64,000 nt of DNA from the NCBI GenBank assembly GCA_963765745.1, contig CAVXXM010000011.1, positions 186,001 through 250,000 of the forward strand, read 5' to 3'. Positions 26,271 to 37,922 of the stretch are shown here, piece by piece. Source of the stretch: JAHFPN01 sp963765745. Its GTDB lineage: Bacteria > Pseudomonadota > Alphaproteobacteria > Rhizobiales > Xanthobacteraceae. Position 1 is the stretch's first letter; each line of letters begins with the position of its first letter. The notes under the pieces were generated by a model that was not told the origin of the DNA, did not search any database, and was given only the letters and a program-made list of their open reading frames with translations. The position numbers were made by a program, and so were the translations under genes.

Positions 26271-28043
26271 TTAGAGCGGCAACTGGGGCTCCGGCACGCT
26301 GCGCTTCTCGGTGGCCGCCGTTAGCTCGGTGCGTTCGGCGCGGATCAGCGTCCATACGACGCGCGGAACCCGGTGCGCGCGGCCGGGGATCACGATTTGA
26401 CTGGTGCGGCGAGGGCCGTCGATGGCCGACAGGAACACGCTTTCCTCGAGGTCAACTTGCAGCGCCGAGCTGGTGAACAGCCAGCTTTCGTGCCCGGGCA
26501 GCAGCAGCAGCACGCTCTTTCCATCGGCGCGGCGGCTCGCCTTCACGCCCGGATGCAGATGAAAGCGAACCGCGTAGAGATCGGGCACCCCGGCCGGGAT
26601 TTCTTCGCCGTTGGAGGCGAAGAATATGTCTTCGCCGTCGAGCCGGCTGCCGTCGTTGGCGAGCCGCCAGGAGCGCTGGTGCATGATGCCGAAGCGCTCC
26701 GCATAACCGTCGTGGCTGGCGCGGCAAAGATGGGCGCCATCGCGCTCGGTCCGCACCAGCTTGATCTCGGTCGGCCCGGCAACGATCGGCGTGCCGAGCA
26801 GGCGCGCGAATGCCTCGCTCACGAGGAATCGGCAGGACGAAGTATCGTTGAAGCTCGCCGTGGAATGCGCGGCGGTGGCGCGCGCGGCCTGCCGCCAAGC
26901 GTCGCGATTATTGACCGGCATGCCGCAATTGACGAACACGCGGTGGCGGCCGGCGGAGAACTCGAAGGAAAGACAGCCGGCGTGCGCCTCGTAGCTCACG
27001 AGGAAGGGCGGCGGCGCGCCGGTGTCGGCGATGACGAGGCTGGTTCCCGCGTCGAGCCGCTGGTAGCCCGAGTAGCTCGCGTTCGATACCGGTGCGCCGC
27101 GCGCGTCGTCATAGGCCAGCACCGTGGCGAGCAGATCGGCGGGCGTCGCGCCCATGCCGTTGAATTGTGCGAAGGCGCCGTCGCCGTGACGGAAGAAGCG
27201 CAGCATCGGCATCATGCGGTCGATGGCGTTCTGCAATGCCGGCGGCGGCGGCACGTTGCGCGCCTCGAACGCCTGCCGCAGCGGCAGCAGATCGAGCAGA
27301 ATCTCGATCAAGACGCCCGGGTTGCGGCCGATGTGGCCGCCGTCGGGCAGGATCTGCCGGTCGAGTTCTTCAGCGAGCCGCTTGGTCGCGGTGCGCAGGA
27401 GCCGCGTCTGATCGGCAAGGCAGAGTCCGGCGAAGGCGAGCGCCACCGCCGCAAGCAGCCGCGGATAGCCGTCGCGGGTCTCGCCCATCGTGCGGCGCAG
27501 GTAGCGCACCTGGCGGGTCAGGCTCTTCAGGAAAGCGCGATAGAAAGCATGTTCGGCATCTTGCAGGATCAAGGGCGCCTGGGTGATCCAGGACACGATG
27601 CGGCGCGCAACGATCTCCGGCTCCCAGCCGAGCCGATGGTAGCCGCCCTGCAACGAAATCCAGTCGGTCACGAGCACGCGCGCGTTCTGCCGCGCGATCG
27701 AGGTGCCGGCGGAGCGCAGGTGCCGAAGCCACGCGAAGCCGAGCAGCACTTCCGCCCATTCACGCGAGGGCGGCTCCAGCTCGAACGGCGAGCGGCCCTC
27801 GGTCGCCACCGCCTTGCCGGCGAAAGCGAAACGGCCGGCGTAGATTTCACTCGCCAAAGTCGGGTCGCCGGTGCGCAGTTCCTGCGGTGCGATCAGGAGG
27901 CGGTCGGGAATCTTCAGCGCCAGGCGCCAGCGATAGAGCGGATTGGCGGTGACGCGCGTGACCAGACGCCGCCAGCGCTGGCCGGCGACGAAGAGTGCAA
28001 GCCGTGTGCGTTCCGCCATAGCCTCACTGGCCATCGCCGCCAT
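26271..28043 (-). CDS. Heparinase II/III family protein
   Basis: A 590-residue member of the heparinase II/III-like family: an N-terminal alpha/alpha-toroid (about residues 60-300) and a C-terminal beta-sandwich (about 330-570, with CLSFEFSAGRHRVFVNCG). True heparinases cleave uronic-acid polysaccharides. The rhizobial copies next to purH and rsmB have no proven substrate, and no signal peptide is obvious here, so the enzymatic role is uncertain. The position between rsmB and purH is conserved in Bradyrhizobium-like genomes. Confidence 0.86.
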   Translation of the reverse strand: MAAMASEAMAERTRLALFVAGQRWRRLVTRVTANPLYRWRLALKIPDRLLIAPQELRTGDPTLASEIYAGRFAFAGKAVATEGRSPFELEPPSREWAEVLLGFAWLRHLRSAGTSIARQNARVLVTDWISLQGGYHRLGWEPEIVARRIVSWITQAPLILQDAEHAFYRAFLKSLTRQVRYLRRTMGETRDGYPRLLAAVALAFAGLCLADQTRLLRTATKRLAEELDRQILPDGGHIGRNPGVLIEILLDLLPLRQAFEARNVPPPPALQNAIDRMMPMLRFFRHGDGAFAQFNGMGATPADLLATVLAYDDARGAPVSNASYSGYQRLDAGTSLVIADTGAPPPFLVSYEAHAGCLSFEFSAGRHRVFVNCGMPVNNRDAWRQAARATAAHSTASFNDTSSCRFLVSEAFARLLGTPIVAGPTEIKLVRTERDGAHLCRASHDGYAERFGIMHQRSWRLANDGSRLDGEDIFFASNGEEIPAGVPDLYAVRFHLHPGVKASRRADGKSVLLLLPGHESWLFTSSALQVDLEESVFLSAIDGPRRTSQIVIPGRAHRVPRVVWTLIRAERTELTAATEKRSVPEPQLPL

Positions 28044-28128
28044 CTCGCCTCAGCCCCGATTTTCCCATCTCAAGCAGGGTGCCACACCATAGCGAAGCCG
28101 GCGCGCGTCTCCAATTGTGGCGCTATTG

Positions 28129-29457
28129 TCACTGTTTACGAAGGCGCGCGGCATAGAAGCCATCGCAGCCCGCCAACCGCGGCTCCGGGTCGGCCAGTTG
28201 GCAAGGCAGCGTGCGCAGATCGCCCGCGGCGCCGACAAAATCGTTAACGCCGCCGATTTCTTCGGCCCGGATCGGCACGCGCACGAAATCGTTGCGCCGC
28301 GCGAGCAGGGCCTCGATTTGCGATTCGTTTTCCTCGCGCTCCAGCGAGCAGGTGGCATAGACGAGGAGCCCGCCAGGGCGGACGAGCCCGGCCGCGTGAT
28401 CGAGCAGACGCGACTGCAATGCAGCAAGCGCCAAGAGGTCCTCGGCGCGCCGGTTCCACGGCAGGTCGGGATGACGGCGAATGGTGCCGGTGGCGGTGCA
28501 GGGCGCATCGAGCAGCACGGCGTCGAACGGTGTGGTGCGAAATTTCGTGGCGTCGGCCTCGACGACTTCGGCATCGAGCCTGAGGCGGGCGAGATTTTCC
28601 CTAAGGCGGGCGAGGCGAGCCGGCGAGCGATCCACCGCGGTGACATGCGCGCCTCGTGCTGCGAGTTGCGCGGTTTTCCCGCCGGGCGCGGCGCACAGAT
28701 CGGCGACCCGAAGCCCTTTGACATCGCCGAGCAGCCGCGCGGGCAGACTGGCCGCCGCATCCTGCACCCACCAGGCGCCCTCCGTGTAGCCCGGCAGGGC
28801 CGGAACCGGCCCGTGTCCGAGCAGACGAACGGTGCCGGTTGCAAGCAACTTGCCGCCGAGCCGCTCGGCCCAAACGGGGGCGTCGCCCTTGACCGAGAGA
28901 TCGAGCGGCGGCTCGACGCGGTGGGCGGCGGCAATGGCGTGCGCGGTGTCGGCGCCATAAGTTCGCGTCCAGCGCTCGAACAACCAAGGCGGCGTGTCGA
29001 TCGAGGGATCGAGCGCTTCGAGCGCGGCGCGGCCCTCGCGCACGAAGCGGCGCAATACCGCGTTGACGAGTCCGGCATAGCGGCCGCCCTGTTCGGCTTC
29101 CACGAGGCGCACGGAGAGATCGACGGCGGCGTGATCGGGTACACCGAGAAAAAGAATCTGCCCGGCGCCCACGAGCAGCGCGGCTTCGATGCGCGGCAAA
29201 TTATCGGGCAAGCCGCGCGCGAGAAAACCATCGAGCAGCGCGCGGATGCTGCCGAGGCGGCGCAATACGGTCGCCACGATCATGCGCACCAGCGCGCGGT
29301 CGCGCTCGGCAAGCGCGTCGAGACCCGGCAATGTGGATTGGTCGAGGGCGCCCTCGAGCGGCCGGTGTCGGTGCAGCACTTCGACCAGCGCCAGCGCGGC
29401 GAGGCGGCGGGCGGCAAGGCCCGGCACGTCCGATTGCGCGCCGGGCGCGGTGTTCAC
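28129..29457 (-). CDS. rsmB: 16S rRNA (cytosine(967)-C(5))-methyltransferase RsmB
   Basis: A 442-residue m5C methyltransferase of the Fmu/Sun family. An N-terminal NusB-like RNA-binding domain (about 20-150) precedes a Rossmann methyltransferase domain with LCAAPGGKTAQLA (SAM), VEADATKF, the catalytic LLDAPCTATGTIRRHP and YATCSLEREENE. Both expected cysteines are present. The gene sits between htpX and the heparinase-like gene, and its start is nine bases from the htpX stop. Confidence 0.94.
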   Translation of the reverse strand: MNTAPGAQSDVPGLAARRLAALALVEVLHRHRPLEGALDQSTLPGLDALAERDRALVRMIVATVLRRLGSIRALLDGFLARGLPDNLPRIEAALLVGAGQILFLGVPDHAAVDLSVRLVEAEQGGRYAGLVNAVLRRFVREGRAALEALDPSIDTPPWLFERWTRTYGADTAHAIAAAHRVEPPLDLSVKGDAPVWAERLGGKLLATGTVRLLGHGPVPALPGYTEGAWWVQDAAASLPARLLGDVKGLRVADLCAAPGGKTAQLAARGAHVTAVDRSPARLARLRENLARLRLDAEVVEADATKFRTTPFDAVLLDAPCTATGTIRRHPDLPWNRRAEDLLALAALQSRLLDHAAGLVRPGGLLVYATCSLEREENESQIEALLARRNDFVRVPIRAEEIGGVNDFVGAAGDLRTLPCQLADPEPRLAGCDGFYAARLRKQ

Positions 29458-29466
29458 GAGATCGAC

Positions 29467-30392
29467 TCAGCCCCAGGGTCCGCGTGCGCGGGCACGCTGC
29501 CAGGGATTTCTCGGTGAGTCGGCGGCCAGCGTAGATACGCGGCCGGTATCGCCCATCTCTTGGGCGATCACTTCGAGCGCGGCGACGCGGTTCTCGGTCG
29601 CCGGATGGGTCGAGAACAGATTGTCCATGCGCTGGCCCGACAGCGGATTGACGATGAAGAGGTGCGCGGCCGCCGGGTTGGCCTCGGCGGCTTCGTTCGG
29701 GATCTGCTCGGCCGCGTGAGAAAGTCTCTGCAGCGCCGAAGCGAGCGCGAGCGGCCGGCCAGAAATCTCTGCGCCGCCGCGGTCGGCTTCATACTCGCGC
29801 GAACGGCTGATCGCCATCTGCACAACCATGGCGGCGAGCGGCGCCAGGATCACCATTGCAATGGTACCGATGGCGCCGAGCGGGTGTTGTTCCGGTTGCC
29901 GCGAAAGAACATGCCGAAGTTGGCAAGCATCGAGATCGCGCCGGCGAGGGTGGCGGTGATCGTCATCGTCAGCGTGTCGCGGTTCTTGATGTGCGCAAGC
30001 TCGTGCGCAATGACGCCGGCGATCTCATCGGGTTTGAGATTCTGCAGCAGGCCGGTGGTAGCCGCGACCGCGGCGTTCTGCGGATTGCGGCCGGTGGCGA
30101 AGGCGTTGGGTTGCGGATTGTCCATCAGATAGACGCGCGGCATCGGCAGTCCGGCGCGCTGGCTCAGCTCGCGGACGATATGAAAAAGCTCCGGCGCGGT
30201 GGACTCATCGACCTCCTGGGCGCCCTGCATGGAGAGCACCATTTTGTCGGAGTTCCAGTAGGCGAAGAGGTTCATGCCCGCCGCTACGACGAGCGCGAGC
30301 AGCATGCCGGCCTGGCCGCCGATCAGGAAGCCAACGCCCATGAACAGGGCGGTCATCCCGGCGAGCAGAATCGCGGTCTTGAAGTAATTCAT
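29467..30392 (-). CDS. htpX: Zinc metalloprotease HtpX (frameshifted near 29880)
   Basis: Inner-membrane M48 protease for quality control of membrane proteins, about 308 residues when joined. From the start at 30392: two N-terminal helices, then the zinc motif His130-Glu-Leu-Ala-His134 and two further helices. The frame breaks after GNRNN near 29880, where an extra AC in AACAACACCC shifts it. The next frame carries the third zinc ligand region SREYEADRGGAEI and the long C-terminal tail. A dinucleotide insertion in a repeat is likely a sequence error. It is divergent from the DUF1674 gene. Confidence 0.92.
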
Positions 30393-30561
30393 GGTCTCCT
30401 CCGGCGCGGCGCTGGAATCCGCGTTCCGCCCCCGCTGGAAGATGGGATGGCGCCCAGGTGCGCGCAAGGAGTGCCTGCAAGGAGGCGGTTGCCGGGCCGG
30501 GCGTGGCACGCTAGACCCGAGCCCGCAATTAGATTTACGGGCTCCTTAGGAACTCAGTCGC

Positions 30562-30744
30562 GTGCGTAGTAAACCGACCAAGCCTTCGCCCGCCGCCGAG
30601 CGCGCCATCGCCGAAGCCGAAGCGCGCCGCGGCGAGATTGACGCGCGGACCAAGAGCCGCCCGACGGAACATGGCGGCCCCAAGGGGCCCGATCCCATCC
30701 GCTACGGCGACTGGGAGAAGAAGGGGATCGCCTCCGACTTCTGA
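30562..30744 (+). CDS. DUF1674 (SDHAF4-like) protein
   Basis: A 60-residue protein starting with GTG. Its end, GPDPIRYGDWEKKGIASDF, is the DUF1674 signature. The eukaryotic homologue SDHAF4 assists flavinylation and assembly of succinate dehydrogenase subunit A; a similar role in alphaproteobacteria is likely but is inference. It is divergent from htpX and only 38 bases before the first CFA-like gene. Confidence 0.88.
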   Translation: MRSKPTKPSPAAERAIAEAEARRGEIDARTKSRPTEHGGPKGPDPIRYGDWEKKGIASDF

Positions 30745-30782
30745 CCGCCATCCGCGCCGATCCACCGAACAAGATTGTGATC

Positions 30783-32078
30783 ATGAGTTCAGCCAAACGG
30801 CTCGAGAGCTTCCGGCGGTTGCTCGAACACGCGCACGAGCGGCTCAAGCTCGAATTCGGCTTCCGGCTGTGGGACGGCTCGCGAGTGCCGGCGGACTATC
30901 CGCGCGATGGTCTCGCGATCTCGTTTGCCGACGAAGGCGTGGTCGCCGCGCTGTTGCGCAAACCCAAGATCGACACGCTCGCCAATCTGTGGGCCACGGC
31001 GCGCGTCGATGTGGTGAATGGTACGCTGCTCGATCTCGTAGCGCGTCGGCCGAAAGTGCGCACCAGCGAAATCCGCGGCGAATTGCAATGGGGGACGCTG
31101 CTCGGCACCGCGCTGCAATTCCTGTTCGTGCCGCGCGGCGGGCCATGGCCGCTCGAGAATATCCGGTCCGACCGGCCGAGCCAGCGCGACGCCGTCGAGG
31201 ACAAGGACAACATCCACTATCACTACGACGCCTCCAACGAGTTCTACGCGCTCTGGCTCGACAAGGAGATGGTCTACACCTGCGCCTATTTCCACGACTG
31301 GAACGAGGACATCGACCAGGCGCAGCAGAACAAACTCGAAATGGTTTGCCGCAAGCTTCGCCTGAAGCCCGGCGAGAGCATGCTCGATCTCGGCTGTGGC
31401 TGGGGCGGGCTCTTGATCTATGCGGCGCAGAAATACGGCGTCAGCGGCTACGGCGTGACGCTCGCCGAAGAGCAGGCGCGTTATGCGCAGGAAAAGATCA
31501 AGCGGCTCGGGCTCGAAGGCCGGGTCAAGGTCGAATGCAAGGACTATGCGTCGGCCAAGGGAGTCTACGACAAGGTCTCCGCGATCTGCATTCTGGAGCA
31601 CGTCGGCGAGAACAATTTTCCGCTGTTCTATCAAACGGTGCACCGCTCGCTGAAGCCCGACGGCCTGTTCCTCAACCAGTCGATCGCGCGCCCCGCGAAA
31701 AAGGACGACAAGCAATACCGCAAGCGCAATCGCGATTACGCCGCGCTTACCAAATACGTATTTCCGGGCGCCGAGCTCGACTATATCGGCCGCACCACGA
31801 CGAACCTCGAGCGCTTCGGCTTCGAGGTGCACGACGTGGAAGCTTGGCGCGAGCACTACGAGCTCACCTGCAAGCTATGGCACGACCGGCTGCTGGCGAA
31901 CCGCGCCGCCGCCGAGCGCGAAGTGGGCGCCGTCACCTACCGGGTGTGGCTGGCGTATCTCGCCGGCGTCACCGTCGCGTTCGAGCGCAACACAGCGCTG
32001 CTGTTCCAGACGCTGGCGTCGAAGCGCAAGCGGGGCCCGTCCGGTTTGCCGCCGACGCGGGAATATCTCTATCGTTAA
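30783..32078 (+). CDS. Cyclopropane-fatty-acyl-phospholipid synthase family protein (copy 1 of 3)
   Basis: A 431-residue SAM-dependent methyltransferase of the CFA synthase family, which adds a methylene or methyl group to double bonds of phospholipid acyl chains in the membrane. An N-terminal extension (about 20-125, FGFRLWDGSRVPADYP) is shared by all three copies. The catalytic region has Cys167 in VYTCAYFHDW, the SAM motif LDLGCGWGGL (202-210), and ILEHVGENN. Copy 1 differs from the others at GLFLNQSIA, where copies 2 and 3 have LHQA. The start at 30783 is aligned with the other copies; a GTG two codons earlier is possible. Confidence 0.9.
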   Translation: MSSAKRLESFRRLLEHAHERLKLEFGFRLWDGSRVPADYPRDGLAISFADEGVVAALLRKPKIDTLANLWATARVDVVNGTLLDLVARRPKVRTSEIRGELQWGTLLGTALQFLFVPRGGPWPLENIRSDRPSQRDAVEDKDNIHYHYDASNEFYALWLDKEMVYTCAYFHDWNEDIDQAQQNKLEMVCRKLRLKPGESMLDLGCGWGGLLIYAAQKYGVSGYGVTLAEEQARYAQEKIKRLGLEGRVKVECKDYASAKGVYDKVSAICILEHVGENNFPLFYQTVHRSLKPDGLFLNQSIARPAKKDDKQYRKRNRDYAALTKYVFPGAELDYIGRTTTNLERFGFEVHDVEAWREHYELTCKLWHDRLLANRAAAEREVGAVTYRVWLAYLAGVTVAFERNTALLFQTLASKRKRGPSGLPPTREYLYR

Positions 32079-32116
32079 GCGCGGTCCAGCGGGGCGGCGA
32101 TTTCAGGGGGAATGAC

Positions 32117-33418
32117 ATGGCGAGCGGTGCCGCGGCCAAGCGACTGGCGAGCCTCAAGAAGATGCTCGCGCACGCGCACGAGCGCTTGAAGCTCGATTTC
32201 GGCTTTCAGCTGTGGGACGGCTCGCGCGTGCCGGAGAATTATCCGCGCGACGGATTGGCGATCGCGATTGCCGACGAGGGTGTCGTGGGCGCGCTGATGC
32301 GGCGTCCCAATCTGCATACCTTGGTCAATCTCATGGCCGCGGGGCGTCTCGACATCAAGAACGGCACCATGTTCGACATGGTGGACCGCCGGCCCAAGGG
32401 CAGGACCAAGGAGTTCCTGAGCTTGAAGACGTTCGATTTCGGCCTGGCGCTCTCGATGGGACTGCGCTTCCTGTTCGTGCCGCGCGGCGGGCCGTGGCCG
32501 CTCGAGAACATCAAGCCCGACAAGCCGAGCAGCGGCGACCCGGAAGAGAACAAGGAGAATATCCATTTCCACTACGATCTCTCGAACAAGTTCTACTCGC
32601 TCTTCCTCGATCCGGAGATGGGCTACACTTGCGGCTATTATCACGACTGGAACGACGACCTCGCCACCGGACAGCGCAACAAGTTCGATTATGTCTGCCG
32701 CAAGCTGCGGCTGAGGCCCGGCGAACGGATGCTCGACATCGGCTGCGGCTGGGGCGGATTGATGCGCCATGCCGCGCAGAACTACGGCGTCACCGCCCAC
32801 GGCGTGACGCTGGCCGAGGAACAGGCCGCCTGGATTCGCGAGAAGGCCACCAAGCTCGGGCTTTCGGACCGGGTCACGGTCGAGCTCAACGACTACACCG
32901 CCGTCAAGGGACAATTCGACAAGATTTCGCAGATCGAGATGTTCGAGCACGTCGGCATCGCCAACCACCCGACCTTCTTCCAGACGATCCATCGGCTGTT
33001 GAAGCCCGACGGGCTCTACCTGCATCAGGCGACCACGCGCGTGGGCAAGGACAGTTTCAAGAAGAAGCGGACCGAGCTGAAAGTCGTCACGCGCTATCTG
33101 TGGCCGGGCGCCGAGTTCGACCATATCGGCATGACGCTGACCAATCTCGAACGCTTCGGCTTCGAGGTGCAGGACGTCGAGAATTGGCGCATGCACCAGG
33201 CGCGCTCGTTCAAGCTCTGGCATGACAAGCTTCTTACCGTGCGCGAGGCGGCCGAGCGCGAGGTCGGGCCGGTCAATGTGCGGATGTTCCTGATGTGGTT
33301 CGCGGCCTGCTCGATCGTGCTGGAGCGCGCCGAGGCGTTCCTGTTTCAGACGCTGGCATCCAAGCGCCGGCGCGGCCCGTCGGGCCTGCCGCCGACGCGC
33401 GCCGATCTTTATCGTTAA
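32117..33418 (+). CDS. Cyclopropane-fatty-acyl-phospholipid synthase family protein (copy 2 of 3)
   Basis: A 433-residue paralogue of the genes before and after it. The catalytic cysteine is Cys172 in GYTCGYYHDW, the SAM motif LDIGCGWGGL is at 207-215, and MFEHVGIANHP and YLHQATTRVG follow; it ends with RRGPSGLPPTRADLYR. The start follows CAGGGGGA. It begins 38 bases after copy 1, so the genes form one transcript. It is intact. The product could be a cyclopropane, methyl-branched or other modified lipid; sequence alone does not decide. Confidence 0.91.
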   Translation: MASGAAAKRLASLKKMLAHAHERLKLDFGFQLWDGSRVPENYPRDGLAIAIADEGVVGALMRRPNLHTLVNLMAAGRLDIKNGTMFDMVDRRPKGRTKEFLSLKTFDFGLALSMGLRFLFVPRGGPWPLENIKPDKPSSGDPEENKENIHFHYDLSNKFYSLFLDPEMGYTCGYYHDWNDDLATGQRNKFDYVCRKLRLRPGERMLDIGCGWGGLMRHAAQNYGVTAHGVTLAEEQAAWIREKATKLGLSDRVTVELNDYTAVKGQFDKISQIEMFEHVGIANHPTFFQTIHRLLKPDGLYLHQATTRVGKDSFKKKRTELKVVTRYLWPGAEFDHIGMTLTNLERFGFEVQDVENWRMHQARSFKLWHDKLLTVREAAEREVGPVNVRMFLMWFAACSIVLERAEAFLFQTLASKRRRGPSGLPPTRADLYR

Positions 33419-33434
33419 GTCCGAAGGAAGCAGC

Positions 33435-34746
33435 ATGACCGCCGCGCAAAAGCGTCTCGACAGCCTGAAGCGATTGCTTGCCGACGTGCATGGGCGCCTG
33501 AAGCTCGACTTCGGCTTCGCGCTTTGGGACGGCTCGCGGGTGCCGGCGAACTACCCGCGCGACGCGCTCGCCATTTCGATCGCCGACGAAGGGGCGATCG
33601 CGGGCCTGGTGCGCAAACCGAATTTCGACACGCTGCTGAATCTGTGGATCTCGGCGCGGGTCGACATCAAGAACGGCACGGTGTTCGACATGGTCGAGCG
33701 CCGCCCGAGCGTGAGAACCAGGGAAATCCGAAAGCAGGTGAACTGGCGGCTCGCCTTCGAGGTCGCGCGGCGCTTCCTGTTCGTGCCGCGCGGCGGGCCG
33801 TGGCCGCTCGAAGCCATTCCCGACCACAAGCCGGCGACCGGCGATGCGGCGGAGAACAAAGAAAACATCCGCTTCCACTACGATGTCTCCAACAAGTTCT
33901 ACGACACCTTCCTCGATCCGGAGCGCGGCTATACCTGCGGATATTTTCACGACTGGGACAAGGATAGCGACCAGGCCACGATCCAGAAGAACAAGTTCGA
34001 CCATGTCTGCCGCAAGCTTCGGCTCAAGCCCGGCGAGAAGATGCTCGATATCGGCTGCGGCTGGGCCGGGCTGCTGACGCACGCGGTGCAGAACTACGGC
34101 GTTACCGGCCACGGGGTAACGCTCTCGGAAGACCAGTTCGCCTGGACGCAGGACAAACTCAAGCGGCTCGGGCTCTCCGACAAGATCACGATCGAGCTTG
34201 CGGGATTACGCGTCGCTCGAAGGCGCGGAGCGGTTCGACAAGATCTCGCAGTGCGAAATGTTCGAGCACATCGGGCTCGAAGCGCATCCGAAATATTTCA
34301 CCACCGTGCACCGGCTGTTGAAGCCCAACGGCTTCTACCTGCATCAGGCCTCGGTGCGCGTCGCCAAGCGCGATGCGAAGACGTTCCTGAAGAAGCGGCC
34401 CGAGGTGCTCGCGCTGACAAAATATATTTTCCCCGGCGCCGAGTTCGATCATATCGGCATGCTGCTGACCAATTTCGAGCGCTTCGGCTTCGAAGTGCAC
34501 GACGTCGAGGATTGGCGCGAGCATCACGCGCGCACCTGCCGCATCTGGTATGACGACCTCTACAAGAATCAGGAAGCGGCGATCCGCGAGGGCGGGCTGG
34601 TAACGACGCGCATGTGGCTGACCTGGATGGCGGGCTGCTCGATCGCGTTCGATCGCGGCGGCGCGCTGGTCTATCAGACGCTGGTATCGAAGCGCCGCCG
34701 GGGCCCGTCCGGCCTGCCGCCGACGCGGGCCGATCTCTATCGCTGA
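33435..34746 (+). CDS. Cyclopropane-fatty-acyl-phospholipid synthase family protein (copy 3 of 3, frameshifted near 34200)
   Basis: Third tandem paralogue, about 436 residues when joined. The first part has FGFALWDGSRVPANYP, GYTCGYFHDWDKD and LDIGCGWAGLL, where Ala replaces the Gly found in copies 1 and 2. The frame breaks at about 34198: CTTGCGGGATTACGCG carries one extra base relative to the expected RDYAS. The next frame gives FDKISQCEMFEHIGLEAHP, YLHQASVRV and the shared C-terminus. The gap after copy 2 is 16 bases. The insertion is probably a sequence error, since both sides remain well conserved. Confidence 0.88.
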
Positions 34747-34750
34747 AGAT

Positions 34751-35320
34751 TTAGCGCAGCACCACGACCGGCGCGCCGACGCGCACGCGGCCGAACAGAT
34801 CGAGCACGTCGGCGTTGAACATGCGGATGCAGCCGTATGAAACGAAGCCGCCGATCGAGCCCGGCACGTTGGTGCCGTGGATGGCGTATTCGCCGCCGGA
34901 AAGCGTCAGCGCCGCGGCGCCCATGGGGTTCTTGGGGCTGCCGCCGGGGATCACCTCGGGCAGGCCGGGCCTGTCGCGGCGGATTTCCACCGGCGCGGAC
35001 CAGTCCGGCCGCAGATATTTGCCATCGACGAATGCGTGGCCGCTCCATTGCCGGCCGTTCTTGCCGACGCCGACCGGATAGCGCAGCGCGGCGCCGTTGC
35101 CGAGCACGAGATAGAGCTTCCGCTCGCCGGTGCGCACCACGATGGTGCCGGCGGAATAGCCGCCGCTGAAAGCCACGACCTCGCGCGCGGCGGCCCGATC
35201 ATAAGTCGCGAGCAGCGCGAGAACAGTGAGGGCAATCGCGGTGAGGATACGCAACACGGGCGGACTCGCAGTGAGAAAGCGAGCCGTTTCTAGTCCCGGC
35301 AGCGTGGACGCGCAGGGCAA
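34751..35320 (-). CDS. L,D-transpeptidase (ErfK/YbiS/YcfS/YnhG type)
   Basis: A 189-residue YkuD-domain enzyme with an N-terminal hydrophobic export signal. The catalytic motif HGTNVPGSIGGFVSYGCIRM carries the conserved His and Cys. Family members crosslink peptidoglycan or tether lipoproteins. The true start may be a GTG at 35257, directly before the hydrophobic segment LRILTAIALTVLALL, rather than the ATG at 35320. It is convergent with the CFA triplet, four bases from its stop. Confidence 0.92.
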   Translation of the reverse strand: MPCASTLPGLETARFLTASPPVLRILTAIALTVLALLATYDRAAAREVVAFSGGYSAGTIVVRTGERKLYLVLGNGAALRYPVGVGKNGRQWSGHAFVDGKYLRPDWSAPVEIRRDRPGLPEVIPGGSPKNPMGAAALTLSGGEYAIHGTNVPGSIGGFVSYGCIRMFNADVLDLFGRVRVGAPVVVLR

Positions 35321-35403
35321 TCGGCGAAGAGCGTGAATTTCGATAGGGCGAAAAGACGCGGGAAACTGCCGCGCCCTTTACCATAAGGGCGGCTTCGAGC
35401 GCG

Positions 35404-35925
35404 CTAATAGGCCCCGAGAAAGTCGCGCTTGCCGAGCTCGACGCCGTTGTGGCGCAGAATCGCATAGGCCGTCGTCAGATGAAAAAAGAAATTCGCAAGC
35501 CCGGAATTGAATAGATACTGTTGTCCCTTGAACGTCGTGGGCTGGCCGGCGATGGGAAACGTGATTTCCTTTTCTTCGGTCCCGTCGATTTGGCCGGGCT
35601 TGAGGGTCTTCAGAAATTCAGCGGTCTTGGCGATCCGCTCCTTGAGTTCTGCGAAGCTCGTTTCGGTATCGGCAAATTTCGGCAGCTCGACGCCCGCGAG
35701 CCGGGCAGACGTGTTTTTTGCAAAGTCGGCCGCAAGCTGAACCTGACGCACCAGCGGAAACATATCCGGGTAAAGCCGTGCATTCAGAAGCGCTGCGGGC
35801 TCGAGCTTGCGCGCGGCTACGTGCGCTATGGACTTGTCGAGCACGACGTTGAGGTTCGACAGCAGCCGCAGGAATACCGGAACCGAAGCCTGGTACATGG
35901 AGAGCGACATGAGGTTTGCATCCAT
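35404..35925 (-). CDS. DUF1993 domain-containing protein
   Basis: A 173-residue alpha-helical protein of the DUF1993 family (DinB-like four-helix bundle). It has SMYQASVPVFLRLLSNL near the start and FFFHLTTAYAILRHNGVELGKRDFLG at the end. Function is unknown. No Shine-Dalgarno sequence is evident at 35925; an internal ATG at 35910 (MSLSMYQ) is an alternative. It is downstream of acs on the same strand with a 47-base gap. Confidence 0.88.
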   Translation of the reverse strand: MDANLMSLSMYQASVPVFLRLLSNLNVVLDKSIAHVAARKLEPAALLNARLYPDMFPLVRQVQLAADFAKNTSARLAGVELPKFADTETSFAELKERIAKTAEFLKTLKPGQIDGTEEKEITFPIAGQPTTFKGQQYLFNSGLANFFFHLTTAYAILRHNGVELGKRDFLGAY

Positions 35926-35972
35926 TTCTTGATAGGAGGGAAGGGAAGCCGATCGGTATTTCGCCGCGGCTG

Positions 35973-37922
<1,950 letters not shown>

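Noticed and set aside
30638..33418. A 926-codon open frame on the plus strand ending in CFA copy 2
   Set aside because: The first 490 codons are an out-of-frame reading of DUF1674 and CFA copy 1. The real second gene starts at 32117.
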